This document shows positions 4,884 through 5,610 of a DNA stretch of 5,610 nt, one piece after another. The first letter of the stretch is position 1. The number at the start of each line of letters is the position of its first letter. The notes beneath the pieces are model-generated. The model made no database searches. It saw only the letters and a list, made by a program, of their open reading frames with translations, and was not told where the DNA came from. Made by a program: the position numbers and the translations under genes. Origin of the DNA: Deltaproteobacteria bacterium (GTDB lineage Bacteria; Desulfobacterota; DSM-4660; Desulfatiglandales; B25-G16); assembly GCA_019308645.1 (NCBI GenBank), contig JAFDHR010000226.1:1-5610 (forward strand), read 5' to 3'.

Positions 4884-5610
4884 TCCTTCGAGCTGCGCGC
4901 GTAGTTTCTGGATCACTTCTTTCAATTCAGCCATGCGCACCTCCCGGCCTGCCATCAGGTTGACCATCTTCTGAAGCTCGTCGGTGCGTTCCCGGACCAG
5001 CTCTTCCAGATGCTCACGGTGTTTTGCTAATTCCTCTTCTGCCTGCTTGTGCTCTTCCTCCAACTCTATGTTGTGCAGGGCAAAAGCAATATCTTCAGCT
5101 ATCTCTTGGAACAGGGATTGCTCTTCCTTATCAGAGAGGAAATCTATGGGGATGGAGGTGGATAATAGACCATAGATCTTTCCCTCATATCCTAGTCGGA
5201 TAGTCATCGCTCCTCTGCCACTGTACTGATCCGACAGGGGGCAATCAGTGCAGGAGGAAAGTGGGTCTTTGGTTACCACAACCTCTGATTGTCTGAGCGC
5301 CTTCTGTCCGCAGTCAGTCAACTTGCCAGCCTTCAATCGATCAGCCATTGGCAAGAAATTCTTGCCTAAACCGGATTCAGCGGTTGTTACCAAATCCCTA
5401 TTCTCATCCAATAGAGCGATCGAGTTTGAATTAGGTTGTTACAAACACCTTTAAGGAGCCTATCGCGATCCTTTTCCTTGGTGATAAGTTGGTTGACATT
5501 TCGGATGGCACGAAGTACGAGGCTGAGGTGTTTTACCCTGTCCTCAACCCGCTTGCGCTCTGCCAGTTCCTTACGCAGAGAAAGGATCATACCGCTGAAC
5601 ACGCGCCCCA
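4833..5610 (-). pseudogene. GAF-domain signalling protein, 5'-partial, frameshifted, with repeat-encoded tail
   Basis: The reading frame enters from the right edge of the window with no clear start: GRVFSGMILSLRKELAERKRVEDRVKHL, then a GAF domain beginning LVLRAIRNVNQLITKEKDRDRLLKG. At 5417-5422 (CGATCG) the frame changes. Upstream it is open to about LIQTR, and downstream it resumes as IALLDENRDLVTTAESGLGKNFLP in another frame. Related GAF domains carry about six more residues here (a YYNAW-like segment), so a deletion of roughly 19 nt fits. The rest of the GAF is well preserved, with three cysteines in TDCGQKAL and SSCTDCPLS, and ends at IAEDIAFALHNIELEEE. A coiled coil follows (HREHLEELVRERTDEL, MAGREVRMAELKEVIQKLRAQLE). 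The final 17 or so residues come from the 7-nt repeat tract. No kinase domain follows. Its partner is unknown, and as read it is probably non-functional unless the frameshift is an assembly error. Confidence 0.75.

Overview
The window looks like an accessory region of an uncultured Gram-negative bacterium. The evidence is a Sec-exported periplasmic binding protein without a lipobox, a membrane histidine kinase with a periplasmic loop, and two toxin-antitoxin modules. Intergenic DNA rich in degenerate 7-nt repeats, together with PAS/GAF signalling proteins of this style, is common in environmental genomes of Desulfobacterota, Planctomycetota and Nitrospirota. The lineage cannot be fixed from this window and is a low-confidence guess.

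Layout from left to right. Positions 1-290 are non-coding and hold a perfect 114-bp duplication with embedded 7-nt repeats. Positions 321-393 hold a promoter/operator region for a VapBC-type toxin-antitoxin operon on the + strand (434-918); its PIN toxin is cut short where a 7-nt repeat tract begins. On the minus strand, 3723 down to 1006, a periplasmic solute-binding protein gene is followed 30 bp later by a 650-residue sensor histidine kinase with a periplasmic domain, HAMP, PAS, HisKA and HATPase. Another 7-nt repeat tract (about 3751-3830) separates this operon from a divergent + strand toxin-antitoxin pair (3865-4493) whose toxin is a recognisable TumE/DUF6516 protein. Positions 4494-4832 carry no gene, but hold three more short 7-nt-periodic blocks and an array of five CCCC-headed repeats in opposed orientations that resembles a transposon end. 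The right end (4833-5610, minus) is a 5'-partial GAF-domain protein gene with an internal frameshift and a C-terminal tail encoded by the repeat tract.

How it fits together. The binding protein and kinase probably form one sensing unit: the soluble periplasmic protein binds a small ligand and signals through the kinase. No response regulator or transporter permease is present in the window. The two toxin-antitoxin modules are independent, and each has its own recognisable promoter.

The most unusual feature is the 7-nt repeat tracts. They occupy every boundary between modules, always have the C-rich strand (ATCCAAA, ATCCGCA, CCTAAAT, TTTCAAG types) on the + strand whatever the gene direction, and at two places appear to have replaced the 3' end of a gene. 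No complete undescribed system is evident. The repeat tracts as module junctions, and the transposon-end-like array, are the parts that merit follow-up.
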